This document shows, in pieces, positions 16,603 to 25,392 of a stretch of 64,000 nucleotides of DNA (its first letter is position 1; every line of letters begins with the position of its first letter). The translations under genes were made by a program, and so were the position numbers. The stretch lies in contig NZ_FLRH01000003.1 in the NCBI RefSeq assembly GCF_900089585.1, positions 2,990,501 to 3,054,500 on the forward strand, read 5' to 3'. The stretch comes from Micromonospora sediminicola. Its GTDB lineage: Bacteria > Actinomycetota > Actinomycetes > Mycobacteriales > Micromonosporaceae. The notes under the pieces were generated by a model. The model saw nothing but the letters and a program-made list of their open reading frames with translations, did no database searches and was not told the origin of the DNA.

Positions 16603-18099
16603 TCAGCCGCGCCGGCAGGTCCGGTTGCCGGCCGGCATCGTGCCATCCACGAGGTACGACGTGGCGAGGTTCAGCGCGCAGGCGTTGCCACCGAGCACGT
16701 AGACGCCGTGCCCGCTCCCGTCGACGGTGACCAACCGGGAGCGCTTCTCGAACTTCTCCCGCAGCAGCCTGCCACCGGCGAGCGGGGTGACCGGGTCGTG
16801 CCGGTTCTGCAGGATCAGCACGTTGCGCGGTCCCTTGTCGTTCACCGCGACCGGCGGCTGCGCCGGCTCGTGCGTCCAGAAGGCGCAGGGGGTGATGTTG
16901 GCGCTGGCCGCGCCGAACAGCGGGAACCGCTTGCGGTCCTGCGCGACGGCCCGCCGGTAGGTGTCCACGTCCTCGGGCCACGCGACGTCGTTGCAGGTGA
17001 CGGCGAGGAACACGGTAAGCGCGTTGTCCTGCGGGTTGGGGGCGGTCGCCGCCTTCGCCCGCGGCGCCTCGCCGGGGTTCAGGTAGGTCTGCCAGATCCG
17101 CGCGAGGCTCGGGTACTGGATCGGGTTGTAGAGGGAGCCGAAGGTGATCTGCCGGAAGACGGCACCGGTGAGCCCGTCGGCGGCGGGCGTCTCGTCGAGC
17201 CGCTCGGCGAGCGTGAGGTAGGTCCGGCGTACCTGCCGCGGGGTGCGGCCGAGGCCGTAGGACTCGTGCCGCTTCGCCGCCCACGCCGCGAAGTCGGGGA
17301 GCGTCTGCTCCATGCCGAGCGCGAACCGGCGCAGTCCGGCCTGGTCGAGGTGGGTGTCGCCGACGATGCTGTCCAGCACCACCCGGTCGGTGGTGGCCGG
17401 GAACATCGAGGTGTACGCGGCACCGAGCGCCGAGCCGTAGGACGCCCCGTAGAAGCTGGCCGTCTTCTCGCCGAGCGCGGCGCGGATCCGGTCCAGGTCG
17501 CGGGCCATGTTCGCGGTCGTGAGGTGGCGCAGCCGGCCCTCGGTGTCGTTGGCCGCACAGCGTTCGGCGACGTCCTCGGCGATTTCCGCCTGGCGGACCA
17601 CCGCGGCGTCGTCCGGCGCGTACGGCGGGATGTTGGCCCAGTAGGCGTCATCGGCGGTGAAGCCGCAGCTCACCGGCGACGAGTGCCCGACGCCCCGGGT
17701 GTCCATGCCGATCAGGTCGTAGGCGTCCGTGACGCCGGTCGGCAGCCCCTTCGAGACCAGGAAGGCCGGCTGGTCGAGCCCGGTGCCGCCCGGCCCGCCC
17801 GGGTTGAACATCAGCACGCCGCGTCGCTTCTCCGGTTTCGTGCTCGCGATCCGCGACACCATCAGCTCGATCTGGGTGCCGTCCGGGTCCTGGTAGTCCA
17901 ACGGAACCGGCACCGTCGCGCACTGCACCGGCAGCTGAACCGTCGGGGGCACCACCACGTCCTTCGGGCAAGCCGTCCAGCGTGGACCCGCCGCGGCCGG
18001 TCCCGCCGGCGCCCCGCCGGCGGTCGCCGGAATCACCGAGACCAGGGCCCCGACCAGTCCCAGCGTCCCCACCAGGGCCATCGCGCGTCTTTGCGACAT
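16603..18099 (-). CDS. Secreted TAP-like alpha/beta-hydrolase (tripeptidyl aminopeptidase family)
   Basis: This 498-residue exported hydrolase has a Sec signal (RR followed by MALVGTLGLVGALVSVIPATAGGA) and the oxyanion region FNPGGPGGTG. The nucleophile elbow is FYGASYGSALG, the acid NRHDPVTP and the base GSGHGVY, with the C-terminal TAP domain and paired cysteines. Such enzymes remove N-terminal tripeptides or short peptides outside the cell. I chose ATG 18099 over 18105 because AGGAG touches the first ATG but stands 6 bases before the second. It is transcribed from MerR-type promoter C. Confidence 0.92.
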   Translation of the reverse strand: MSQRRAMALVGTLGLVGALVSVIPATAGGAPAGPAAAGPRWTACPKDVVVPPTVQLPVQCATVPVPLDYQDPDGTQIELMVSRIASTKPEKRRGVLMFNPGGPGGTGLDQPAFLVSKGLPTGVTDAYDLIGMDTRGVGHSSPVSCGFTADDAYWANIPPYAPDDAAVVRQAEIAEDVAERCAANDTEGRLRHLTTANMARDLDRIRAALGEKTASFYGASYGSALGAAYTSMFPATTDRVVLDSIVGDTHLDQAGLRRFALGMEQTLPDFAAWAAKRHESYGLGRTPRQVRRTYLTLAERLDETPAADGLTGAVFRQITFGSLYNPIQYPSLARIWQTYLNPGEAPRAKAATAPNPQDNALTVFLAVTCNDVAWPEDVDTYRRAVAQDRKRFPLFGAASANITPCAFWTHEPAQPPVAVNDKGPRNVLILQNRHDPVTPLAGGRLLREKFEKRSRLVTVDGSGHGVYVLGGNACALNLATSYLVDGTMPAGNRTCRRG

Positions 18100-18140
18100 T
18101 CTCATCTCCTGTCCGACCCACGTTCAGCGGGTTCGCACCC

Positions 18141-18171
18141 ATGCGAACCTGTGCCCTCGGGGCACAGTCAA
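18141..18171 (-). promoter_or_regulatory. MerR-type promoter/operator C (before the TAP-like hydrolase)
   Basis: On the minus strand, TTGACT, a 19-base spacer containing GTGCC-CCGAG-GGCAC, and TCGCAT. The dyad 18149-18167 has 8-bp perfect arms. The layout is the same as in site B and faces the hydrolase gene about 40 bases away. Confidence 0.7.
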
Positions 18172-18236
18172 ATGCGGCACGGCAGACGTCGGTTCGCATC
18201 TCCGGACGTCGTCGAACAGATCACACCCGGGCGGGG

Positions 18237-18267
18237 TTGAGTGTGCCGCTACGGCCGGGTGTCTCAT
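18237..18267 (+). promoter_or_regulatory. Degenerate MerR-type promoter D (before the acyltransferase)
   Basis: On the plus strand, TTGAGT followed by GTGCC-GCTAC-GGC, then a diverged right arm, and TCTCAT at a 19-base spacing. The left half is identical to site A over TTGAGTGTGCCGCT. It would drive the acyltransferase gene divergently from site C. Confidence 0.4.
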
Positions 18268-18363
18268 CGAAGCCGCCGTCACCCGCCAGCGGCGGGGGCA
18301 CCGGCCGAGCAGTCCGAGCAACGAACGCGGCTGACCGATCGGCACATCGACACGAAGGAAGAC

Positions 18364-19584
18364 ATGCGCCACTCTCCAGCACACCCGATCGTGCGTCCCC
18401 TGGGGGCGTTCGAGCACATCATCGACCTCTACATCGGTCGCAACCCGGTGCAGTTCTCGCTCGTCGTCGAACTCGCCGCGCCCGTCTCGGCACACCAACT
18501 GGAGCGCGCGCTCGCGCAGCTGCAGCGGACGCACCCACTGCTCACCGTCGGCATCGATCGCAGCGGCGACCGCCCGACCTTCCGGACGTCGACCGAACCC
18601 ATCGAGGTCCGACACGTTGGGGGAGACTGGCGCGACGCGGCGGCGCAGGAGCAGGCCCGTCCCGTCGACCCCGACGGAAGCCCGCTGGCGCGCGCGACGC
18701 TCGTGGGCGGCGCACCCGGTGACCGGGGGAGCGCCATTGTCCTGACGTTCTCCCACCAGATCACCGACGGACGCGGCGCGCTCCGGGCAGCGCACGACCT
18801 CCTCGTGATCCTCGACGGGCGGACGCTCCCGGCCCGGCCGGCGCCCCTGGACCAGGAGAGCCTGCTCGAACGTCTGCCCCGGACGGAGCGGCCGACCGAT
18901 CACACCCCGGGCCCTCCGGCGGAGCCGGCTGTCGGCACGATCCGTCCGTTCGACGCCACGGCGCCGAGCATCGAGATCGCCGAACTCGACCCCGCGACGA
19001 CCGCACATCTTCGCTCCACCGCCCGTGCCAACGGGTCGACCGTCCAGGGCGCGATCTGTGCCGCCGCCGCGCAGGCGCTGGCCGCGCTCACTGGGGCCGA
19101 GAGCATCCGCGTCAACGTTCCCATCGATCTCCGCTCGGCGCTGGGCCTCGAGGACGACGTGGTGAACCGCTTCACGGCGACGAGCGTGGTGCTGCGCGCA
19201 CCCGCGCAGAACACGCTCTGGTCTCTCGCGAAGGACGCGACGGCGCAACTGCGAGTCGCGCGGGACGGTGCCCGGCATGCGGCACTGATGCTGGGCTCGC
19301 TCAACCCCGCCGACGCCTCGGAGGCGGAGGCGGCGATGCTCGCCGCCACGGCTGCCGACCTGGAGATCACCAACCTGGGGACATCCGAACCCGACACGTC
19401 CTCCGCCGTCGCGATCTGGGGACCGACGATGACGACGCAGGTCCGCGACGAGCGGATCCTCGGCGTCGTCACGCACGCCGGGTCGCTGCGGCTCGTCCTG
19501 ACGACACACGGCGACACCAGCGGTCTTCCTGCTGACATCGCCGGCCGCCTCACCCGACTCGGGGGTTCCGCAGTCGAAGGCTAG
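18364..19584 (+). CDS. Condensation-superfamily acyltransferase (PapA-like)
   Basis: This 406-residue protein belongs to the CoA-dependent acyltransferase/condensation superfamily. The catalytic HxxxDG motif is present as SHQITDGRG, with the typical late ITNLG segment and a C-terminal barrel half (SIRVNVPIDLRSALGLEDDV). It resembles PapA/alcohol acyltransferase-type enzymes that esterify lipids or small alcohols, rather than an NRPS domain, because no other NRPS domain is attached. ATG 18364 is preceded by AAGGAAG; GTG 18241 is in frame but lies inside the promoter. Its 3' end overlaps the convergent MFS gene by 35 bases. The substrate is unknown. Confidence 0.82.
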   Translation: MRHSPAHPIVRPLGAFEHIIDLYIGRNPVQFSLVVELAAPVSAHQLERALAQLQRTHPLLTVGIDRSGDRPTFRTSTEPIEVRHVGGDWRDAAAQEQARPVDPDGSPLARATLVGGAPGDRGSAIVLTFSHQITDGRGALRAAHDLLVILDGRTLPARPAPLDQESLLERLPRTERPTDHTPGPPAEPAVGTIRPFDATAPSIEIAELDPATTAHLRSTARANGSTVQGAICAAAAQALAALTGAESIRVNVPIDLRSALGLEDDVVNRFTATSVVLRAPAQNTLWSLAKDATAQLRVARDGARHAALMLGSLNPADASEAEAAMLAATAADLEITNLGTSEPDTSSAVAIWGPTMTTQVRDERILGVVTHAGSLRLVLTTHGDTSGLPADIAGRLTRLGGSAVEG

Positions 19585-20878
19585 GTTCTGCGCCCGGCAC
19601 CCGGTCGCGGCCGGACCGAGCGGTAGGTGGCGACCTCGTCATCCGCCGGGTCGACCGCGACGTGGGTCCCGGGCGTCGCGGGCCGGTACCGGCGCGTCCG
19701 ATCTCCGGTACCGCACCGCGGCTGGGGCGGGGCGCGGGCCGGATGAGTCGTTCGCCGAGGGCCAGCACCAGGGCGGCTACGCCGAGCAGGGCGCCGATCA
19801 GCACCGTGGCGCGCACACCGTGGCTCGGCAGGGCTAGGCCGCCCACGAACGCGCCGGCGGTGATGCCGACGTTGACCGCGGCGGAGACTGTGGCGGCGGC
19901 GAGGTCGGAGCGCCCGGGGGCCACCTGGAGAACGAGGCCGCCGAGCGTCGCGGTGAACGCGGCGAATGCCAGTCCGGCCAGAGCGATCAGGCCGACGGAC
20001 ACCGACGGCCGTTGGCCGAACGTGTACAGGCCGAGCAGTGCTGCCGACTGCAGTGCGACGGTCGTGAGGAGAGCGAGCCACGGGCTGCGGTCCAGCAGCG
20101 CGCCGATGGCGAGGATGCCGAGCACGCTGGCGATGCCACGTGCGAACAGGATGGCCCCGACAGACGCGGGGGAGAATCCGCTGACCTCGGTGACGAAGAG
20201 GGCGACGTAGGTGTAGGCGGCAATGGCGCCGGCGGTCGCCAGGACGGCCATCGCCACCAGCAGCCAGAAGCGTCGGGCGTCGGGCGTCGCACCTCGGGCG
20301 GCGTGTCCGTCTTCCGGCCGGGTCGAGGGCAGCAGCGCGGCCACCACGACGAACACCACCGCGCCGAGTCCGGCTGTCGCCAGGAACGATGCGCGCCACC
20401 CGGCGCGGTCGCCCAGCCAGGTGCCCGCGGGCACGCCCAGGGCCAACGCGACGGTGCCGCCGGCGAATACGACCGCGACGACCCGCCCGCGTAGTGCGGG
20501 CCGGAACAGCTCAGCCGCAGCCGGCACCACCACGGCCCAGAACAGCGCATGGGTCGTCGCGGTGACCATCCTGGCGACCAGGAGCAGCGCGAAGGTGCTC
20601 GTCAGCGCCGTGACGGCGGTGCTGAGGACGAAGCCGGCCAGGAGCGCCGACAGCAGCCGGCGGCGAGGGACCCCGCGGACCAGCGCCGTCAACGGGACCG
20701 AGGCGACCATCACCACCGCGCCGTAGGCGGTGACGAGCATGCCCACCTGCGGCGGCGAGACGGCCAGGTCCCCCGCCATCGGGAGCAGCAGCCCGATGGG
20801 CAGCGCCTCGGCGGTGGTGTAGAGGAACGTCCCGCCGGACAAGCCGATCAGTGCCCCCGCTGCCCGTCCGCGTCTCAT
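19550..20878 (-). CDS. MFS drug/metabolite exporter, DHA1 type
   Basis: This 442-residue transporter has about 12 hydrophobic helices and the MFS signature in the first loop (LTALVRGVPRRRLLSALLAG) with a second loop DRAGWRASF. A charged cytosolic tail of about 50 residues at the C-terminus (PRPSRGAVPEIGRAGTGPRR onward) looks like read-through into the convergent gene and may be a recent extension. It is divergent from the ABATE regulator with a 90-base gap, suggesting control by that protein. The substrate is unknown. Confidence 0.9.
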   Translation of the reverse strand: MRRGRAAGALIGLSGGTFLYTTAEALPIGLLLPMAGDLAVSPPQVGMLVTAYGAVVMVASVPLTALVRGVPRRRLLSALLAGFVLSTAVTALTSTFALLLVARMVTATTHALFWAVVVPAAAELFRPALRGRVVAVVFAGGTVALALGVPAGTWLGDRAGWRASFLATAGLGAVVFVVVAALLPSTRPEDGHAARGATPDARRFWLLVAMAVLATAGAIAAYTYVALFVTEVSGFSPASVGAILFARGIASVLGILAIGALLDRSPWLALLTTVALQSAALLGLYTFGQRPSVSVGLIALAGLAFAAFTATLGGLVLQVAPGRSDLAAATVSAAVNVGITAGAFVGGLALPSHGVRATVLIGALLGVAALVLALGERLIRPAPRPSRGAVPEIGRAGTGPRRPGPTSRSTRRMTRSPPTARSGRDRVPGAEPSLRLRNPRVG

Positions 20879-20911
20879 CAGACCCCCCGGGTTACCGGCA
20901 AAATTACTTAT

Positions 20912-20977
20912 GATGGAAACATGCTAGTGGCGTGCTTCGATGCGGGTCAACTGGTAAAGTGAGTTTCGATGGAAACA
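20912..20977. repeat. Direct repeat in the MFS/ABATE control region
   Basis: GATGGAAACA occurs at 20912-20921 and again at 20968-20977, the second copy covering the ABATE start codon. TAAAGT (20955-20960) is a possible -10 box for a leaderless transcript starting at ATG 20969. The repeat may be a binding site for the regulator or the mark of a small duplication. Confidence 0.4.
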
Positions 20978-21589
20978 CTCGAGGGCGTGACGCGGATGCG
21001 CCTGGTAGGCGGCAATCTCGCGCTGGACTTCATCAACACCCGCACCGGTCCGCCCGTCGGATCTCCGGACGACGACGTGCTGACCGGCTACCCCGAGCTC
21101 CTTGCCTGGAGCGTGTACGGGGGTGCGCTCAGCGAGCCGGAGGCGGAGGCGTTGCGCCGGCTGTCACACGATGATCCGGCTGGCTCCCAGGCCGCCTTCG
21201 CCCGATCGCTGCGCATCCGCGACGATCTCGACGGGGTGTTCCGGGCAGTGGCCGCTGATCGCAGCCCGGACGCGTCCGTGCTGGCCCGGCTGCGAGACGA
21301 CGAAGCGGACGCGCTCGGTCACGCACGACTCGATCAGGGGCGTACGTTCGAATGGACCTGGCGAGACGACCGGACACTCGCCCGGCCACTGCGACCGGTG
21401 GTGCACGCGGCGGTCCAACTCCTCACCACAGGCGCACTGGACCGGATCAAGGGATGCGGCGGCTGTCGCTTTCTCTTCCACGACGAGAGCAAGAACCGCA
21501 GTCGCCGCTGGTGCAGCATGGACGACTGCGGAACCTCCGAGAAGATGCGCCGCTACGTCGCGGCGCGACGCACTCGCGCGACGAGCTGA
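20969..21589 (+). CDS. ABATE-domain / CGNR zinc-finger regulator
   Basis: This 206-residue protein has an N-terminal ABATE domain (RLVGGNLALDFINTR) and a C-terminal CGNR-type zinc finger, CGGCRFLFHDESKNRSRRWC then CGTSEKMRRY. Four cysteines can bind zinc, and the name-giving CGNR reads CGTS. These proteins are thought to be DNA-binding stress regulators. It is divergent from the MFS exporter and probably controls it. No Shine-Dalgarno is seen; a leaderless start is likely. Confidence 0.9.
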   Translation: METLEGVTRMRLVGGNLALDFINTRTGPPVGSPDDDVLTGYPELLAWSVYGGALSEPEAEALRRLSHDDPAGSQAAFARSLRIRDDLDGVFRAVAADRSPDASVLARLRDDEADALGHARLDQGRTFEWTWRDDRTLARPLRPVVHAAVQLLTTGALDRIKGCGGCRFLFHDESKNRSRRWCSMDDCGTSEKMRRYVAARRTRATS

Positions 21590-21774
21590 GCCCGGCCTGC
21601 CGCGATCCGGCGGGTCGCGGCGGGTTGCCGACCTCGACCGGGTGCACGCGCGTGAACCAGTGACACCCGACGGCGTTCGGCAGGACGTCTACGACCGTGC
21701 GGAGAGCCGGAAACGCGTTTCCTCCGATCGGCGTCCGCTCCGTAGGATCTCCGGCGATCAAGGGGGATGAAACG

Positions 21775-23784
21775 GTGGGCGATTTCCAGCAGTTCGTGAC
21801 GGATGTGACTTCGCGTCTGTCCACCATGTCCAGGGGCGAGTTGTACGTCGTCGGCGACGGTCTCGACCGGGACTCACTCTGGCTCACGTTTCTCGACTCC
21901 TTCCCCGCCGGCACCAATCCGCGGTTCCGTGAGCGGTCCGAGTACGACTGCTCGACGTGCCGCGGTTTCATCAAGCACTTCGGCAACGTCGTCGAGATCC
22001 ACGACGGGCTGGTCCGTACCGTCTGGTCCGGGGTGTCGGCCTCCGACCCGGTCTTCTCCGTCGTCGCCGCCGCTCTGGACGAGTTCGTCCTGTCGCTGCC
22101 GTTGTCCACCGTCTTCCGGTCCGGCCAGGCCCAGTACGGGACGAAGACCACCCGGACGCTGCGCGACGGCCAGGTCGAGGTGTGGCACCACCTGCACGGC
22201 CGGGTGGAGGAGCGGCACCGCACCGACGATGTCGGCGCGGCACAGGGCAACTTCGACGCCGCGGTGCAGGTCTTCCAGCGTGGCCTGGCCGAGCTGACCC
22301 CGCACGCTCTGGGCACCGTCGCCGACCTGATCGACGGCAACGCCCTCTACCGCGGTGCGGAGCACCGTCGGGCGGTGACCGAGTTCCGGTCGCTGCAGAG
22401 CCGGTGGACGATGGCGACCGACGGACGGGCCTTCGTCTTCGCCAACGCCATGAACCCGGCGGCACGCATCCGCAACACGGTGATCGGCACCCTCGTTCAG
22501 GATCTCTCCGCGGGCGTCGACCTGGAGCAGGCCGTCCGGTCGTTCGAGACGAAGGTGGCGCCGCAGAACTACCAGCGCCCCACGGCGTTGATCACCCCGG
22601 CCATGGTCAAGGCGGCCATGAAGACCATTGACGAGTTGGGCATCGAGGAGTCGTTGCAGCGGCGGTTCGCCCGGTTGTCCGATGTGTCGGTCACCAACGT
22701 GCTGTGGGTCGACAACGACACGCAGCCGCGGATGAAGGACGGCATCGAAGGGCTGCTCATGCAGGCGACCACCGTGAGGTCGGCAGGTGCGCGCCTTCGG
22801 GACGCGGAGCCGGAGAAGGTTCCGGTGGTCTCCTTCATGAAGGACATCCTGCCCGGCGCCACCAGCATCGACCTGTGGGTCGGCAACACCCACGAGCCGC
22901 ACTTCGTCAGTCTCACGACCGGCCGGCACCCGGCCGCTCCGCGATTGTTCAAGTGGGACAACGATTTCGCCTGGTCGTACGGCGGCAACGTCACCGACTC
23001 GATCCGGGAGAAGGTCAAGCGAGCGGGCGGCAACGTCACCGGCAAGCTGCGGGTGAGCCTGTCCTGGTTCAACCACGACGACCTCGACCTGCACGTGTTC
23101 GAGCCCAACGGCGACCACATCTGGTACCAGGAGAAGCGCAACAAGCTGGACGTCGACATGAACGCCGGCGGGGCGCTCTCCCGCGAGCCGGTGGAGAACG
23201 TCACCTGGACCGACCGGGTCCCCGACGGTGAGTACCGGATCGAGGTGAACCAGTACCGCAGGCGGGACAGTGCCCAGGGCGGCTTCGTGATCGAGACCGA
23301 GAGCAACGGGAGGATCGAGCACTACCGCCACGAGCGCGCGGTCGGCCACAAGGAGACCGTCGAGGTGGGCCGGATGACGGTTGCCGGCGGGGTCATCACC
23401 GCTTTCCGACCGGGCAGAGACGTGCAGCCGGGCAGTGCGAGCAAGGAGGTGTGGGGTATCACCACCGAACAGTTCGTACCGGTGTCCACCATCATGTACT
23501 CGCCGAACCACTTCGACGACAACGAGGTCGGCAACCGGCACTACTTCTTCATCCTGAAGGGGTGCGTGAACGACCAGCCGGCGCGCGGGATCTACAACGA
23601 GTTCCTCCGCGGCGACCTGCAACCGCACCGCAAGGTGTTCGAGGTTCTCGGCGACCGCACCAAGTGCGAGCCGTCTCCGGATCAGCTGTCCGGCCTCGGC
23701 TTCAGCTCCACGGTCCGCAGCTCGGTGGTCGCCAAGGTGACCATGACCAGCGGTCGGCGCCGCCTCATCAGCATCCAGTTCTGA
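21775..23784 (+). CDS. Large uncharacterised protein with a YfaP/DUF2135-like domain
   Basis: This 669-residue soluble protein has no signal peptide. The N-terminal third contains a cysteine pair (YDCSTCRGF) and alternates acidic and aromatic residues. About residues 421-520 resemble the YfaP/DUF2135 beta-sandwich: LRVSLSWFNHDDLDLHVFEP, then PVENVTW and GEYRIEVNQY. The rest is unfamiliar. GTG 21775 is preceded by AGGGGGA at 7 bases; the frame extends to 21697 without support. The 131-residue gene follows after 30 bases. I recall homologous pairs in varied bacteria and in phage genomes but know no function. Confidence 0.75.
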   Translation: MGDFQQFVTDVTSRLSTMSRGELYVVGDGLDRDSLWLTFLDSFPAGTNPRFRERSEYDCSTCRGFIKHFGNVVEIHDGLVRTVWSGVSASDPVFSVVAAALDEFVLSLPLSTVFRSGQAQYGTKTTRTLRDGQVEVWHHLHGRVEERHRTDDVGAAQGNFDAAVQVFQRGLAELTPHALGTVADLIDGNALYRGAEHRRAVTEFRSLQSRWTMATDGRAFVFANAMNPAARIRNTVIGTLVQDLSAGVDLEQAVRSFETKVAPQNYQRPTALITPAMVKAAMKTIDELGIEESLQRRFARLSDVSVTNVLWVDNDTQPRMKDGIEGLLMQATTVRSAGARLRDAEPEKVPVVSFMKDILPGATSIDLWVGNTHEPHFVSLTTGRHPAAPRLFKWDNDFAWSYGGNVTDSIREKVKRAGGNVTGKLRVSLSWFNHDDLDLHVFEPNGDHIWYQEKRNKLDVDMNAGGALSREPVENVTWTDRVPDGEYRIEVNQYRRRDSAQGGFVIETESNGRIEHYRHERAVGHKETVEVGRMTVAGGVITAFRPGRDVQPGSASKEVWGITTEQFVPVSTIMYSPNHFDDNEVGNRHYFFILKGCVNDQPARGIYNEFLRGDLQPHRKVFEVLGDRTKCEPSPDQLSGLGFSSTVRSSVVAKVTMTSGRRRLISIQF

Positions 23785-23814
23785 TTCCCTACCAGATATC
23801 GGAGAGAGACCATC

Positions 23815-24210
23815 GTGACCGTTTTCGAGAAGGCCACCCGGGAGAAGTTCCGCTATCCGTCGGCCAAGGGACAGCTGACCACCGAACAGTTGTGGGAGCT
23901 TCCGCTGACCGCCAAGTCCGGCTTCAGCCTCGATGACGTGGCCAAGGCGGTCAACGCCGAACTCAAGGCCGTCGACACCGAGTCGTTCGTGGCCACCGAG
24001 GCCAATCCGGCCAAGGCGATCTGGGAGGCCAAGCTGGAGGTCGTCAAGCACGTCATCGCCGTCCGCCTCGCGGAGGAGCAGGCGGCGAAGGCAGCGGCGG
24101 CCAAGAAGCTGGAGAAGGAGAAGCTGCTGGCGGTCCTGGGCCGCAAGCAGGACGCGGTCCTGGAGAACCTGACCGAGGCAGAGCTGATGGCCCGGATCAA
24201 CAACCTGTAG
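23815..24210 (+). CDS. Small Ala/Lys-rich partner protein, possibly phage-related
   Basis: This 131-residue protein has an N-terminal KFRYPSAKGQLTTEQLWELP motif, a middle region DVAKAVNAELKAV and a C-terminal charged helix (EEQAAKAAAAKKLEKEKLLA) ending LTEAELMARINNL. A coiled coil is likely over about residues 80-125. From memory, proteins with this RFPS..G.LTTEQLW..PL start occur in tailed-phage genomes and as chromosomal pairs with the preceding large protein; no role is known to me. The GTG start has GGAGAG about 7 bases upstream. It appears to form an operon with the preceding gene. Confidence 0.75.
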   Translation: MTVFEKATREKFRYPSAKGQLTTEQLWELPLTAKSGFSLDDVAKAVNAELKAVDTESFVATEANPAKAIWEAKLEVVKHVIAVRLAEEQAAKAAAAKKLEKEKLLAVLGRKQDAVLENLTEAELMARINNL

Positions 24211-24727
24211 CCCGCCGACAACCGGCACTCGCCAGCAGGTCCGTACATCGCCGGGAAGTACGGTCGCCATGCTGGGCATCGGCTCGTGTCGATCACGGAC
24301 ACGACCCGACAGGTTCACGGTGCGCGCTGAGATCAGCTTCAGCGCGCACCGTTTGCGGGTGGGCGGTCTCCGCCTGGGTCCGCCGGTGTGGTGCGGCGAC
24401 GTTCTCGTCCGGTGGTTACCGCAGGCACAGTTCCCCCTGGTCGAGCACCCGCCGGCAACGCCCGATCCCTCATGCCGAGCACCCTGTTGCCCGCGCCGGT
24501 GGCGATCCTCTACGGTCTGCTGAAGCGGTGGGCGGTGCGGTCCGCATCCGACCGACACCGCCGGGTGCCCGTCGCGCGGGCCGGGATGGTGGAGTCCCGG
24601 GCCACCCCGTCGGCGGTCGTCGCGGCGGTCGTGTGACTCCAGCTCGTCCTCCGGGTGGTGCTGCCCGGCGCGGCTCCGCGCGGTGCCGACGGCGAGCGGG
24701 CCACGCCGATCCCCACCGGAGAATCCC
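24211..24727. other. Gene-poor stretch before the urease operon
   Basis: It holds the strong terminator described separately and a possible 54-residue frame (ATG 24473 to 24636) with high third-position GC, a hydrophobic start ([16 protein letters not shown]) and no recognised family. No promoter was recognised confidently for ureA. Confidence 0.4.
24317..24352 (+). terminator. Strong hairpin terminator after the two-gene unit
   Basis: A perfect 14-bp inverted repeat, ACGGTGCGCGCTGA / TCAGCGCGCACCGT, with an 8-base loop. It lies about 105 bases after the 131-residue gene and separates that unit from the urease operon. Confidence 0.75.
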
Positions 24728-25030
24728 GTGTTCCTCAGCCCGCACGAGCAGGATCGCCTGCTCGTCCACGTCGCGGCCGACGTCGCTCGCCGCCGCCGCG
24801 AGCGCGGCCTGCGACTCAACTATCCCGAAGCCGTCGCGATCATCACGGCCTTCCTGCTCGAAGGGGCCCGCGACGGGCGGTCGGTGGTCGACCTCATGTC
24901 CGCCGGCCGGACGGTGCTCGGCCGCGAGGACGTCCAGGACGGCATCCCCGAGCTGCTGAGGGAGGTGCAGGTGGAGGCGACGTTCCCGGACGGTACCAAG
25001 CTGGTGACGGTGCACCACCCGATCCCGTGA
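24728..25030 (+). CDS. ureA: Urease gamma subunit
   Basis: This 100-residue protein has the exact family length and matches UreA throughout: [40 protein letters not shown] and [19 protein letters not shown]. It is the smallest subunit of the nickel urease that hydrolyses urea to ammonia and carbamate. GTG 24728 has GGAG upstream at 7 bases. It is the first gene of ureABCFGD and overlaps ureB by GTGA. Confidence 0.97.
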   Translation: MFLSPHEQDRLLVHVAADVARRRRERGLRLNYPEAVAIITAFLLEGARDGRSVVDLMSAGRTVLGREDVQDGIPELLREVQVEATFPDGTKLVTVHHPIP

Positions 25031-25392
25031 TCCCCGGGGAGATCCTGCCGGCGGCCGGCCCGGTCGAGATCAACGTGGGTCGGCCGGTGACCACTCTGGT
25101 CGTGGTCAACACCGCCGACCGTCCGGTGCAGGTCGGCTCGCACTACCACTTCGCCGAGGCCAACCCGGCCCTGATGTTCGACCGGGCCGTGGCCTGGGGC
25201 CAGCGTCTCGCCGTTCCGGCGGGTACCTCGGTCCGGTTCGAGCCGGGCGTGAGCCGCACCGTCGAGCTGGTCCCGCTCGGCGGCGCACGCGTCGTGCCCG
25301 GCCTGCGCGGCGAGTGCGCCGGGCCGCTGGACGAAGCGTCACCACCCGCGCCGGGAACAGCCGCACCGACGACCGACGGGCCGGCGCGGTGA
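25027..25392 (+). CDS. ureB: Urease beta subunit
   Basis: This 121-residue protein has UreB motifs [29 protein letters not shown] and GTSVRFEPG. The C-terminal 20 or so residues ([16 protein letters not shown]) are a low-complexity tail beyond the usual core. The GTG start overlaps the ureA stop; the end overlaps ureC by GTGA. Confidence 0.96.
   Translation: MIPGEILPAAGPVEINVGRPVTTLVVVNTADRPVQVGSHYHFAEANPALMFDRAVAWGQRLAVPAGTSVRFEPGVSRTVELVPLGGARVVPGLRGECAGPLDEASPPAPGTAAPTTDGPAR

Noticed and set aside
18241..18363. N-terminal extension of the acyltransferase from GTG 18241
   Set aside because: The extension overlaps the predicted promoter, has no family similarity, and ATG 18364 has a good ribosome site.
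21874..24819. 981-codon open frame on the minus strand opposite the DUF2135-like gene pair and ureA
   Set aside because: It is antisense to three well-supported genes, rich in Gly/Arg/Leu as expected for a GC-rich shadow frame, and contains no recognisable domain.
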